DNA of 64,000 nucleotides from an uncultured Bacteroidales bacterium (GTDB lineage Bacteria; Bacteroidota; Bacteroidia; Bacteroidales; Muribaculaceae): positions 1 through 64,000 of the forward strand of contig CADAFP010000001.1 of the NCBI GenBank assembly GCA_902787185.1. The letters are read 5' to 3'. The notes below the pieces were generated by a model that saw only the letters and a list, made by a program, of their open reading frames with translations, ran no database searches and was not told where the DNA came from. This document shows, piece after piece, positions 16,967-25,637 of this stretch; positions within the stretch are counted from its first letter, which is position 1; each line of letters opens with the position of its first letter. The translations under genes were made by a program, and so were the position numbers.

Positions 16967-17006
16967 AAACAAATAGAGACGCAAAATCTTGCGTCTCTAT
17001 TTGTTT
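16967..17006 (-). terminator. Perfect 18-bp palindrome terminator / REP-like element copy 1
   Basis: AAACAAATAGAGACGCAA - AATC - its exact complement, flanked by A and T runs on both sides. It lies 38 bp after the stop of the small secreted protein (minus strand). The core GAGACGCAA/TTGCGTCTC recurs at 26995-27016. Confidence 0.85.
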
Positions 17007-17044
17007 TACCCCTGATGACAGGGGTGATGTTGTAAGGTGAATGA

Positions 17045-17665
17045 TTACTTCACAACCTTAACAGCGCTGGTGGTGCCGTCGGTGTAGGTGGTAACGACGA
17101 TGGTCATGCCGTTAGCCTCCTGCATCTCCTGACCAGCCATGTTGAAGAAGCGAACACCAGCAACAGCCTTGTCAGCGTTCATCTCTTCGATACCGGTGCG
17201 GGGACCCTGAGCGCAGTATACGAAGTAAGCCTCCTCTTCAGTGTAGGGGTTCTGAACATAAACACCGAGGGTGTAAGCGTAACCTACGGGCACGGTGTAC
17301 ATGTACTCAGTCTCCATCAGGGGGTTGGACATGGTGTGAGCGGACTCACCCATCAGGGTAGCCTGCAAGTCAGTCTGGGCACCCATGCGAACACCATTAA
17401 CAACGAAGAAGAAGGGAACGACGGGGCGGTTAGCCTCGTTCTGAGCATCGCTCAGGTTCTCATCCCAGTAGAACTGACCCCACTTCTCATAGTTCAGAGT
17501 AACGGTGGTGGTGTAGCTACCATCGGAACCGAGGTTCAGCTGGAAGGGTTCCTCATTGCCAAACTGGTCGTACATAACCAACCAGTAACCGGTCTCGGGA
17601 GCCTCAAATGCCATAGCTGCGATAGCTACCAAAGCAGTTGCGAAAGAAAGAAGTAATTTCTTCAT
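17045..17665 (-). CDS. Small secreted protein with T9SS-like C-terminal tail
   Basis: 206 residues with a signal peptide at 1-19 (MKKLLLSFATALVAIAAMAF). The mature part (residues 20-155) is beta-rich and acidic (YWLVMYDQFGNEEPFQLNLG; VTLNYEKWGQFYW; PVGYAYTLGVYVQNPYTEEE) with no family that I recognise. The last 45 residues (VRFFNMAGQEMQEANGMTIVV ... SAVKVVK) are nearly the same as those of the next gene downstream, which suggests both are exported by the same route and anchored or cleaved alike. The closest -7 element (17874-17882) leaves a leader of about 205 nt. A perfect palindrome terminator follows. Confidence 0.75.
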   Translation of the reverse strand: MKKLLLSFATALVAIAAMAFEAPETGYWLVMYDQFGNEEPFQLNLGSDGSYTTTVTLNYEKWGQFYWDENLSDAQNEANRPVVPFFFVVNGVRMGAQTDLQATLMGESAHTMSNPLMETEYMYTVPVGYAYTLGVYVQNPYTEEEAYFVYCAQGPRTGIEEMNADKAVAGVRFFNMAGQEMQEANGMTIVVTTYTDGTTSAVKVVK

Positions 17666-17990
17666 GATGATAAAACTTAAATTAATTAATTAATATGAGT
17701 TAATAAAAAATGTAATTCTTCTCAAAATTCACATTAACTATTTGCTTTTCAAATACCAACCTAAAGATTTAACTAACCTGAAACAATAAATGTCGAGAGA
17801 GTCAATCCTGTTACTGGATGTGTATTCGTATGAAAATCAAACTACTAATGCATCAAGAGCTAAATTTCATGTGGCAAAATTACAACTATTTTTTATATTT
17901 GAGCACATTTAGCAGACTTTTTTTTTATTAAAAAGAGTTATTTTTACGTGTCTTTATGAGAATTGGGCAATTTCAGTGCAGCTGATGGCG
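17666..17990. other. 325-bp gap upstream of the small secreted protein gene
   Basis: AT-rich. It holds one minus-strand -7 element TAATTTTGC (17874-17882) without a correctly spaced TTTG, so the small secreted protein gene would have a leader of about 205 nt containing TTAATTAATTAATTA. No reading frame or stable hairpin stands out. Confidence 0.5.
17874..17882 (-). promoter_or_regulatory. -7 element upstream of the small secreted protein gene
   Basis: Minus-strand TAATTTTGC; no -33 box at 19-20 bp. Confidence 0.45.
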
Positions 17991-18896
17991 TTAAGCCAAT
18001 ACTGAAAATATGCCCATGATGCTACCCAGCAGGGCACCCAGCCATACGATGGCCCGCAACTCCTTTTTCATCACGTCGAGGATGATGGCTTCGGCCTCGG
18101 CCATATCCATCTCGTTGATGCGGTCCTCGATGATGGCGCTGATGTCGATGTCCTGCAGGATGCGCGGTAAGTGCTCGGTGATGATGACACGGTAGGCATT
18201 GAAGATGCCACTCTTGACCTGCTCCAGTTGCTCACTGTGGCTTGTGATGACCTGACTCATGGTCATTTCCATCAAGTGGTCGGACTCCTCGGTGACCAGG
18301 TTCTGGATCATCTGCTGCGAGTTGTTTTGCAGGATTTCGTTGATATGCTTTGCCATCAGTTTCTCGATGGGTTGGGCGAGGGGTTGCATCAGCAGGTCAG
18401 CACCCAGACGACCAGCGAGCGAGTTGCGCGTTTTTTCCAGCGCGTGCTCGGTGGCCATGTGGGCAATGCTGTCGCCCAAACGGCTGTCCTGCAGCTTGCC
18501 GGTAATCATCTTGACGATGCCGCTGGTCACGTCATTGCGCATGGCGTCGATGTCTTCGTCGCTCAGGTAATGACGTGCAAACTGCTCAATGGTCTCTTGG
18601 TTCTGGCTCTGTGTGGCGACAAATTCGTCGATGGCGGCTCCCATTTTGGCAAGCATGTCGTCACTCAACAGGCTCTTTTCCAGTACCTCACGGTTCATCA
18701 GGTTCTCGCTCACGGCCTTGCCGATGGATGTGGCGATGCGGCTCTTCTCCTTAGGGATGATGCCTGGAGTGAAAGGTATGTGGACGCCCATAATGTACTT
18801 GGGCTGGTGAGGCCTGAAGAGCATGCGTATGGCGATGTCATTGGTAATGTAGCCGATGACTGCGCCAACAAGTGGACCTACAATGTAGTGGAACAT
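17991..18896 (-). CDS. DUF445 family membrane protein
   Basis: 301 residues. The N-terminal segment (VGPLVGAVIGYITNDIAIRMLFRPH) and PFTPGIIPKEKSRIA are the DUF445/YheB hallmarks. A long, mostly helical cytosolic-looking middle (residues 60-275) is followed by a C-terminal hydrophobic helix (IVWLGALLGSIMGIFSVLA). The protein is therefore anchored at both ends. Function in this family is not settled. It is the last gene of a minus-strand run ftsK, lolA-like, DUF445, with 40 bp to the gene upstream. Confidence 0.85.
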   Translation of the reverse strand: MFHYIVGPLVGAVIGYITNDIAIRMLFRPHQPKYIMGVHIPFTPGIIPKEKSRIATSIGKAVSENLMNREVLEKSLLSDDMLAKMGAAIDEFVATQSQNQETIEQFARHYLSDEDIDAMRNDVTSGIVKMITGKLQDSRLGDSIAHMATEHALEKTRNSLAGRLGADLLMQPLAQPIEKLMAKHINEILQNNSQQMIQNLVTEESDHLMEMTMSQVITSHSEQLEQVKSGIFNAYRVIITEHLPRILQDIDISAIIEDRINEMDMAEAEAIILDVMKKELRAIVWLGALLGSIMGIFSVLA

Positions 18897-18936
18897 TATT
18901 CTATAATGATATGGGTGTTGTTACGGGGGTGACAGG

Positions 18937-19548
18937 TTACCTGAGGTCAACGACCTGGGTGCCTGCAGGAACCTGTGATTTGTCGAAGGTAAAGGTCGAT
19001 GCCGTCAGCGTTTTGTGCTTGTAGTCGGTGATGTGAACGACATAGACCGACTTGTCGCTCATTTCAAACCGGGCAGTGCGCAACAGCGACGTCTTGGTGT
19101 CAAAGTACAGCCACAGCGTTTTGATATTGTCCTTTTTCTTGGGGGTAAGCTTCAAGGCCAGGGTGTTGGCGGTCTTTGCCTTGGCTTTCTTCATGTTGAA
19201 GGCGGCCTTGAAATGCTGCACAGCGGCGACAGGGTTGGTCATCTGCAACTCCTCGGCTGTAGGTGTGGTGATGTTCACCTCTCCAGTGACGGGAGACCAT
19301 GACCATTGTGACTTGCCGTCATACCAGCACTTGACGTCACTGCCGCTGATGCGGAACTTGTTGCCCTGCATGGCGATGGTGCCTTTGCTGGTGCCTTGTG
19401 GCGACGTGATGCTGTAGTTGGCGGTGACACCGCCGGCGGCGTTGATGGCGGCAGCGCACTTGTCAAGTGCTGCCGCAGGGGTCTGTGCCATGGTGAAGAG
19501 TGCCACCACGGCGGCTATGATTGCCATAAATGATCTTCTCATTGTCAT
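18937..19548 (-). CDS. Outer-membrane lipoprotein carrier protein LolA-like
   Basis: 203 residues from the ATG at 19548 (MTMRRSFMAIIAAVVALFTMAQ, signal peptide). The mature part has the LolA/LolB half-barrel pattern: DKCAAAINAAGGVTANYSI, GTIAMQGNKFRI, CWYDGKSQWSWSP, VNITTPTAEEL, WLYFDTKTSLLRTARF. LolA shuttles lipoproteins across the periplasm. In Bacteroidetes a LolA-like gene commonly sits next to ftsK, as here. A minus-strand -7 element (19589-19597) lies 40 bp upstream, inside the tail of the ftsK terminator. An upstream in-frame Met would add 24 residues before the signal peptide and is unlikely. Confidence 0.83.
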   Translation of the reverse strand: MTMRRSFMAIIAAVVALFTMAQTPAAALDKCAAAINAAGGVTANYSITSPQGTSKGTIAMQGNKFRISGSDVKCWYDGKSQWSWSPVTGEVNITTPTAEELQMTNPVAAVQHFKAAFNMKKAKAKTANTLALKLTPKKKDNIKTLWLYFDTKTSLLRTARFEMSDKSVYVVHITDYKHKTLTASTFTFDKSQVPAGTQVVDLR

Positions 19549-19588
19549 TATAGTTTCATTTATTTGATATTCTCTTGATAGTGTAATA

Positions 19589-19597
19589 GCAAAAATA
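19589..19597 (-). promoter_or_regulatory. -7 element upstream of the lolA-like gene
   Basis: Minus-strand TATTTTTGC, directly after the ftsK terminator stem, whose T-rich tail it overlaps. No -33 TTTG. Confidence 0.4.
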
Positions 19598-19621
19598 GTG
19601 CCAACCTGCTTGGCTGGCACA
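19598..19621 (-). terminator. ftsK terminator
   Basis: Minus strand GTGCCAGCC-AAGCA-GGTTGGCAC (8 or 9 pairs) followed by TATTTTTG. Confidence 0.7.
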
Positions 19622-19629
19622 TGGTGTCG

Positions 19630-22128
19630 TTAAGTGAATAGCTGGTCAATGTCCATCGGACTGACGAGCACTTGGCGAGGCTTGCTGCCCTGGGCAGGTC
19701 CCACGATGCCCGCATGCTCCATCTGGTCCATTAGGCGGCCGGCGCGGTTATAACCGATTTCATAGCGCCGTTGCAACGACGATGTGCTGGCGGTGTTGCT
19801 CATGACGACAAATTTCACAGCCTCCTCAAACAGCGGGTCGCGGTCCTTGACATTGCCCACATTGGCATCGCCACCGCCGCCTTCATCCTTGCCGACGTAC
19901 TCGGGCAGCATGTAAGGCTCCTCGTGGCTGATTTCGCGGTCTTTATCCTCTTGATCCTTGATGAAGTCGCAGATGCGCACAATGTCGGGCGTATCGACAA
20001 ATGGACACTGCAGTCGCGTCAACTCACCGTCAATCTGGAACAGCATGTCACCGCGGCCGATGAGCTGCTGGGCTCCCGTGCGGTCGATGATGATCTGGCT
20101 GTCGATGCGCTGTGCCACGGCAAAGGCGATGCGCCCTGGGAAGTTACCCTTAATCAGGCCGGTGATGACCTTGGAGGACGGGCGCTGTGTGGCAATAATC
20201 ATGTGGATACCCACGGCACGGGCCTTCTGGGCGATGCGTACCAGCGGCGTCTCGACCTCCTTGCCGGCGGTCATGATCATGTCGCTGAACTCGTCGATGA
20301 TGCCCACGATATAGGGCATATACTGGTATTTCTTCTCGCCATGCTCGTCGCGCACCTCACGCAACTCGCGGCGCCACATCTCGTTATAGTCGCTCACGTT
20401 GCGCACTCTTACCTCCTCAAACACACGGTAACGGTCTTCCATCTCCTGGACGAGGCAATTCAGCGTCTTGATGACGCGGTCGGTGTCGGTGATGATGGCC
20501 TTTTCCTCTCCGGGAGCTTTAGCGAAGTAGTATTTCTCCAGGTCGGCATACACGCTGAACTCGACGCGCTTGGGATCCACAAGGACAAATTTCAGCTCCG
20601 ACGGGCCTTTCTTGTACAGCAGCGAGGTGATGATGGCATTAAGGCCTACCGATTTTCCTTTACCAGTGGCACCGGCAACGAGCAAGTGCGGCATCTTGGT
20701 CAAGTCGGCGATAAACACGTCGTTGCTCACCGTGCAACCCAGGCACATGGGCAACTTGGCACGGCTCTCCTGGAAAGCTCTCGAGCCTAAAACTTCGCGC
20801 ATGGGAACCACCTGCGGGTCGCGGTTGGGCACCTCGATGCCGATGGTACCCTTGCCGGGCATCGGCGCGATGATGCGGATGCCCAGTGCCGCCAGGCTCA
20901 GGGCGATGTCATCCTCGAGGCCGCGGATTTTGTTCACGCGCACGCCATCTTGCGGCACAATCTCAAACAGGGTGACAGTGGGGCCCACATGCACCATGAT
21001 TTCCTTGATCTCGATGCCATATTTGCTCAAAGTGTCGCGGATGCGTTCCTTGTTCTCATCCTGCTCCTGCTTGTCCACGCTGTTGGGATTCATGCGGATG
21101 TCCTGCAGCAGGTCCAGGGTGGGGAAGCGGTAATGGCGGTATTCGCCCGTCGGGTCGTGAGGGTTGCTCACGTCGGTGCTTGCGGCAATGGGCTTCAGAT
21201 GGGCAGCTTCACCTCTGGTGGTGTCAGCCTGCTGGTTTCTGGTTTTGGCGCGGCGCAACCGGTTCACGGGCGATACTTTCTCATGAGTGTCGGCTTTACG
21301 GGTATCATCGGCCACCTTCTGCTCTTCACCCAAGAATGTGGATTCTCCGGGTTGGATAACCACCTTCTCGGCGTTTTCCTTGTTGCGAGAGCGCGTGCGG
21401 TCTAAACCTTTCTGCAACTGGTCATACAAGGCCTTGAGGGTCTGGTAGGTGAGGAATACCCACAGCATGAACAGCGCCAGGTTGACGGCAATCATGCCAT
21501 ATACCCCTGTCAGCCCCAACAGCCACTTGTTGGCATAGAAACCGAAGTAGCCTCCCAGCGGGAAAAAGGTGATGGGCTTCATGAAATAAGTCGCAGCGCC
21601 CACCATCATCGAGAAGGTAAGGATGCTGAACAGGCAGACGAAGGTGTACTGGAAGAAGTGCGCTTTCTTGCCCTTCATCACAAGCCTCATGCCCAACGTC
21701 AAGAACCACACCACGATGATGAACGCGGCAACACCCACGCCACTCGCGATGAAGAAGTCGCTTAACGACGCACCCATAGCGGCTCCGGCATTACGGATTT
21801 GGTCCGGTACCTGGGCATTCTCGATCATCGAGTAGTTGGTGATGCGGTTCTGGTCGCTCATTCCTGCCGACAGAAAGAACGACAAGAACGAGATCAACAG
21901 ATAGATACCTGTCATCAGCATCAAGATTCCCGTGACAAAGCGTAGTCGCCCGTTCTGGAAGAATGCCAGGAAACGTTGCCACTTGGTCACATTCTCATTG
22001 TCGATGGCTTGTTCGACCTCTTGTCGCTTCAGGTAGTCTTCAGATTTCTGAACACCACTGATGTCAGGATGGAAAAAGTCCTGATTTTCACTTGTTTTCT
22101 TATGATGGTTGCCTTGATTTCTGCTCAT
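19630..22128 (-). CDS. ftsK: DNA translocase FtsK
   Basis: 832-residue septal DNA pump for chromosome dimer resolution and terminus segregation. From the ATG at 22128 (MSRNQGNHHKK) there is a short cytosolic head and four hydrophobic helices (about residues 62-225). A charged linker of about 110 residues follows, then the alpha/beta motor with VAGATGKGKSVGLNAII (Walker A) and IDEFSDMIMTAGKEVE (Walker B). The C-terminal gamma winged-helix is SLQRRYEIGYNRAGRLMDQME. The linker is short compared with E. coli FtsK, as usual in Bacteroidetes. An in-frame Met 22 codons upstream would overlap the promoter and is rejected. Confidence 0.95.
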   Translation of the reverse strand: MSRNQGNHHKKTSENQDFFHPDISGVQKSEDYLKRQEVEQAIDNENVTKWQRFLAFFQNGRLRFVTGILMLMTGIYLLISFLSFFLSAGMSDQNRITNYSMIENAQVPDQIRNAGAAMGASLSDFFIASGVGVAAFIIVVWFLTLGMRLVMKGKKAHFFQYTFVCLFSILTFSMMVGAATYFMKPITFFPLGGYFGFYANKWLLGLTGVYGMIAVNLALFMLWVFLTYQTLKALYDQLQKGLDRTRSRNKENAEKVVIQPGESTFLGEEQKVADDTRKADTHEKVSPVNRLRRAKTRNQQADTTRGEAAHLKPIAASTDVSNPHDPTGEYRHYRFPTLDLLQDIRMNPNSVDKQEQDENKERIRDTLSKYGIEIKEIMVHVGPTVTLFEIVPQDGVRVNKIRGLEDDIALSLAALGIRIIAPMPGKGTIGIEVPNRDPQVVPMREVLGSRAFQESRAKLPMCLGCTVSNDVFIADLTKMPHLLVAGATGKGKSVGLNAIITSLLYKKGPSELKFVLVDPKRVEFSVYADLEKYYFAKAPGEEKAIITDTDRVIKTLNCLVQEMEDRYRVFEEVRVRNVSDYNEMWRRELREVRDEHGEKKYQYMPYIVGIIDEFSDMIMTAGKEVETPLVRIAQKARAVGIHMIIATQRPSSKVITGLIKGNFPGRIAFAVAQRIDSQIIIDRTGAQQLIGRGDMLFQIDGELTRLQCPFVDTPDIVRICDFIKDQEDKDREISHEEPYMLPEYVGKDEGGGGDANVGNVKDRDPLFEEAVKFVVMSNTASTSSLQRRYEIGYNRAGRLMDQMEHAGIVGPAQGSKPRQVLVSPMDIDQLFT

Positions 22129-22153
22129 TTTGCTATCGATAAAATTTGAGGGT

Positions 22154-22184
22154 GTAAAGTTACAAAATAAAATTGGTTTACAAA
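22154..22184 (-). promoter_or_regulatory. Probable ftsK promoter
   Basis: Minus strand TTTG (22181-22184), 18 bp, TAACTTTAC (22154-22162), a near match to the consensus. Confidence 0.55.
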
Positions 22185-22352
22185 CGCAAACCAACTTTTT
22201 TTTTCAAAAAATTTTTTGACACATTTTTTTGCTTTGTATCCAAAATACTCCAAATCGCCCATAGAATGGGGATTTTGGCGCATTGAGGACTGCAATTCGT
22301 CACATTCTCATGCAGAATATCACAGAAATGTGCTGGATTGGAATGAAATGCC

Positions 22353-22361
22353 TAAATTTGC
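22353..22361 (+). promoter_or_regulatory. -7 element of the CAT-like gene
   Basis: TAAATTTGC, 22 bp before the ATG at 22384; no TTTG at standard spacing. An imperfect hairpin (22250-22278) lies upstream between the divergent genes. Confidence 0.5.
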
Positions 22362-22383
22362 ACCTGAAAACTGATAAACAGTC

Positions 22384-23010
22384 ATGAAACAGGAAATCAA
22401 CCCTAAAGAAACGACTCGGGCGCATGCCTTTGAGATGTGGATGCAAGCTCCTATGCCCATGGTGACGCTCACCAAGACGTTTGACGTGACGCATATATAT
22501 AGGATAAGTAAGCGACGGGGCATGAAGTTGAACATGCTCCTGTGCTGGTGCATCGGCAAGGCGGCAAGCAGGGTGAACGAGTTCTTCTTGTTGCCTGAAG
22601 GCGGAAAGTTGTTCAAGTATGACACTCTGGCCATCAATGTGATAGTGAACAATATGGATGGGGGCATCAGCTCGTGCGACATCCCTTATACCGATGACTT
22701 GGAGGCCTTCAATTCAGACTACGTGACGTTGACTGAGTCGGCTGCTAATGCGTGCGAGAGTAGCTTCATTGAGGGCGCGATGGTGATAGGCACTTCGGCC
22801 ATGACAGCGACAGAACTCGACTGCATCGTCAACCAGTACACCGATATGTTCAATAATCCGATGGTGATGTGGGGGAAATATCGCAAGGGCCTGTTCAAGA
22901 GAACTTTGCCCATTTCGTTTCAGTTCCATCATGTGCAGATGGACGGCGGACATGCTGCCAAATTCTTGGACTATCTGCAGAATGAGATGAATGCGTTAAA
23001 CCCACATTGA
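22384..23010 (+). CDS. CatA-like O-acetyltransferase
   Basis: 208 residues of the chloramphenicol acetyltransferase fold. The diagnostic catalytic motif HHVQMDGGHAAKF is near residue 183, and LPISFQFHHV precedes it. The N-terminal FEMWMQAPMPMVTLTKTFDV and LLCWCIGKAA segments also match the family. It would transfer acetyl from acetyl-CoA to a hydroxyl. Many chromosomal CatA-like proteins are not resistance enzymes, and chloramphenicol activity cannot be claimed. The ATG lies 22 bp after a -7 element. The next gene begins 23 bp downstream with its own -7 element. Confidence 0.82.
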   Translation: MKQEINPKETTRAHAFEMWMQAPMPMVTLTKTFDVTHIYRISKRRGMKLNMLLCWCIGKAASRVNEFFLLPEGGKLFKYDTLAINVIVNNMDGGISSCDIPYTDDLEAFNSDYVTLTESAANACESSFIEGAMVIGTSAMTATELDCIVNQYTDMFNNPMVMWGKYRKGLFKRTLPISFQFHHVQMDGGHAAKFLDYLQNEMNALNPH

Positions 23011-23020
23011 AAAATTCTTT

Positions 23021-23029
23021 TACCTTTGC
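23021..23029 (+). promoter_or_regulatory. -7 element directly before the winged-helix gene
   Basis: TACCTTTGC ends 4 bp before the ATG at 23034, predicting a leaderless or nearly leaderless mRNA. Confidence 0.5.
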
Positions 23030-23033
23030 ACGC

Positions 23034-24071
23034 ATGATGAACCCGATAGCTATCAGACTTCTCAATCAGCAGCTCATCAGCCCGCAGTTCGGCGACCCCG
23101 CCCAGGTCGTCAGCCATATGGGTGCCATCCAGGCTCAGGAATACCGCATGATGCGGTGGGCTGTTGCCATGCGCACCCGTCGGCCGTCGGCGAGAGCCTT
23201 CAAGCATGCCTATGATAATGGTGAGATTGTCCGCCTGCATCTCATGCGTGGCACATGGCAGCTGCTGACCGCCGGGGATTACTGGCTCTTACTCACGCTG
23301 TGCGCTCCCAAAGCCTTGGCAGTGATACGTGGCTGGATGCACAGCAACCATATCAGCATAACTGACGAGGAGGTGGCAAGCATCCGCGACATCCTCGTCA
23401 AGACGACCGCTGACAAGGGAAGTGTCGTGAAAGAAGACTTCGTCAAGGCATTGGCCGAGAGAGATATACACATGGATGACCACCGCTTGTCCTATCACAT
23501 CCGCATGGCAGAACTATCGGGCACATTGTGCAGTGGTAATCTGTTGCCCATGAAGGCCACTTATGCGCTCACGGCCCAGAAATTGACTTCCCCGGTGCGG
23601 GTGGATCGTGACGAGGCCTTGCACACGTTGACCCGCAAGTATTGCCAGAGCCGCCAACCTGCCACACTTGAGGATTTCGTGTGGTGGTCGGGGCTGAACA
23701 TCGGCGATTGCCGTCGGGGAATTGAACTCATGGGCAGTTCGATTCATGAGGAAAAGTGGAGCGGCCGCACATTTTACTTGACCGATGATTGCCGCACGCG
23801 CGGATTCCGCAAGGGCCGATACCTGTTGATTCCCCCTTACGACGAATACTTGATTAGCTACAAGAGCCGTGACATCGTCCTGTCGCCTGATTACAGCCAC
23901 AAGGCGCACAACAACAGCGGCATCTTCCAGCCTGTCATCGCCCATGACGGCATTATCTGCGGCAACTGGGCACCATTCAAAGATGAAAGACAAGCGGAGT
24001 TTTTCTTAGGGAACCACGATGACGGCATTCAAGCCGAATGGGAAAGATACAGGCAATTCCTTACGAAATAG
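23034..24071 (+). CDS. Winged-helix DNA-binding domain protein (HTH_42/DUF1006 family)
   Basis: 345 residues. The family signature is visible: AIRLLNQQLI, VVSHMGAIQAQEYRMMRWAVAMR, the LHLMRGTWQLLTAGDYWLLL region, and LEDFVWWSGLNIGDCRRG. The C-terminal RYLLIPPYDEYLISYKSR and later GIICGNWAPF complete the usual length. Relatives include the AlkX/YcaQ group linked to DNA repair glycosylase activity, and uncharacterised regulators; I do not choose between them. The ATG at 23034 was chosen because TACCTTTGC ends 4 bp upstream. Confidence 0.8.
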   Translation: MMNPIAIRLLNQQLISPQFGDPAQVVSHMGAIQAQEYRMMRWAVAMRTRRPSARAFKHAYDNGEIVRLHLMRGTWQLLTAGDYWLLLTLCAPKALAVIRGWMHSNHISITDEEVASIRDILVKTTADKGSVVKEDFVKALAERDIHMDDHRLSYHIRMAELSGTLCSGNLLPMKATYALTAQKLTSPVRVDRDEALHTLTRKYCQSRQPATLEDFVWWSGLNIGDCRRGIELMGSSIHEEKWSGRTFYLTDDCRTRGFRKGRYLLIPPYDEYLISYKSRDIVLSPDYSHKAHNNSGIFQPVIAHDGIICGNWAPFKDERQAEFFLGNHDDGIQAEWERYRQFLTK

Positions 24072-24104
24072 ACTATATAGGGCACTATACAGCCAATAGC
24101 ACCT

Positions 24105-24136
24105 CACGCTAAGGCGCAAAGCCGCTAAGCTATTAA
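24105..24136. repeat. Octamer array (4 units)
   Basis: CACGCTAA, GGCGCAAA, GCCGCTAA, GCTATTAA between the convergent winged-helix gene and trkH; same style as the heptamer arrays but with an 8-bp period. Confidence 0.6.
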
Positions 24137-24155
24137 TACAAAGAGATTTATTGAC

Positions 24156-25637
24156 TTAATCCTTTTTCCAGAAGGAACGGGTGAAGATGACCAGGACGGT
24201 GAAAAGTTCCAGACGGCCCACCATCATCTCGAAGGCGAGCACCCACTTGGCACCAGGGTGCAAGGCTACCCAAGAACCGTTAGACCCGGTCACGCCATGG
24301 CCGATACCCACGTTGCTGATGGCCGACATCGACGTGTACATCGCGTCAAACACGGGAATGCCGTAGAAGGTCAAGTACAGCGCCACAACCATAATAATAA
24401 GGATATAGACGGAGAAGAAGGTGAACACCTTGCTCACCACATGGTTGGGGACGGGTTTGCCGTCGATGTGCACGGAACGCACCGAGTTGGTATGCAAAAC
24501 GCGGTAAAACTCATTGGCGGTGTGCTTGAGTAACACGATGAGACGGTCCATCTTGGCGCCACCAGAGGTGGAACCTGCCATACCGCCAAAGAACATCATC
24601 ACCATCAGGATTACGGTGACAAACTCGCCGCTGTTCTCGTAGTCAAAGGTCGAGAATCCCGTCGAGGTAATGGCCGACAATGTATCAAAAGCACTGTAGA
24701 TAAACCGGTCTCCGTGGTTGTCCAGGAAACTCATGTAGATCATGTACAAGAAGATACCCACGGTGGTAATCAGTGTTGTCATGCAATACCAGCGCAGGGT
24801 GTTATTGTGCCTGATACGATTGAAATTGCCGTGCATGGCGGCCGAGATGATCGAGAAGCTGACGCCGCCGATGAACATGAAAATGAGCACAACGATAAAC
24901 ACGTAGCTCGACTGCCAGTAGTCCAAGCCAATGTTTTTGGTGGAATAGCCGCCGGTGGATGTGGTCGTCATCGCATGGCAAACGGCATCAAACCAATCCA
25001 TGGGACCGATAACAAGCAGAATGGTCAAGAGGCCGGTCAGACCGATGTAGATGAGCCACAGGTCCTTAGCCGTTTGGCTCACGCGCGGACGCAAGCGTTC
25101 GTGGGTGATGCCTGTCACCTCGGAATTGAACAGGGCGATGCCGCCCTTCTGGTTCAACATGGGGATGACCGCAAGGGTGAACAGGATGATTCCCATGCCT
25201 CCAATCCATTGCGTCATGGCTCGCCAGAACAGAACGCCCCTCGGAATTTCCTCAACGTAACGAATCACGCTTGAACCGGTTGTGGTAAAGCCCGCCATGG
25301 TTTCAAAGAAGGCGTCGGTCACGTTGTTGAAGGTCTCGCTGAACAGGTAGGGTAGCATGCCGAAGAGCGAGAAGAATACCCACACAATGGCGGTGAGCAT
25401 CAGGCCCTCGCGCTTGTGCATCGATGTGCTGTGAGGCTTGATGCCAAACGCCATGGCGGCACCCACCACGGCAGTGATGGCCGTGCTGTAAATGAAGGAA
25501 CGCAATGCCGTGTGCTCATCAAAAAACCATGACACGGCCAGCGGCAGCAGCATGAAGGCCGCTTCGATGAGTAGCAGCCAGCCCTGCATACGCAAGACGA
25601 TGAGGAAATTGATATTTTGGTTGGAGCGTTTATGCAT
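24156..25637 (-). CDS. trkH: Potassium uptake protein TrkH
   Basis: 493-residue inner-membrane K+ channel subunit of the Trk system. About ten hydrophobic helices and the four pore-loop signatures are seen: GFTTTGSSV, TTTSTGGYST, AITSTGFSTFDY and SAISNVGIGHGV. The ATG at 25637 shares its A with the TGA of trkA (TGATG), so the two are translationally coupled; a GTG one codon upstream is the alternative. Function requires TrkA, the cytosolic NAD/ATP-binding regulator encoded just upstream. It is the last gene of a dxs-trkA-trkH run. Confidence 0.95.
   Translation of the reverse strand: MHKRSNQNINFLIVLRMQGWLLLIEAAFMLLPLAVSWFFDEHTALRSFIYSTAITAVVGAAMAFGIKPHSTSMHKREGLMLTAIVWVFFSLFGMLPYLFSETFNNVTDAFFETMAGFTTTGSSVIRYVEEIPRGVLFWRAMTQWIGGMGIILFTLAVIPMLNQKGGIALFNSEVTGITHERLRPRVSQTAKDLWLIYIGLTGLLTILLVIGPMDWFDAVCHAMTTTSTGGYSTKNIGLDYWQSSYVFIVVLIFMFIGGVSFSIISAAMHGNFNRIRHNNTLRWYCMTTLITTVGIFLYMIYMSFLDNHGDRFIYSAFDTLSAITSTGFSTFDYENSGEFVTVILMVMMFFGGMAGSTSGGAKMDRLIVLLKHTANEFYRVLHTNSVRSVHIDGKPVPNHVVSKVFTFFSVYILIIMVVALYLTFYGIPVFDAMYTSMSAISNVGIGHGVTGSNGSWVALHPGAKWVLAFEMMVGRLELFTVLVIFTRSFWKKD

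Noticed and set aside
22384-23010. Chloramphenicol resistance gene
   Set aside because: The fold and HHxxxDG motif fit, but many chromosomal CatA-like proteins act on other substrates and no mobile or resistance context is present.
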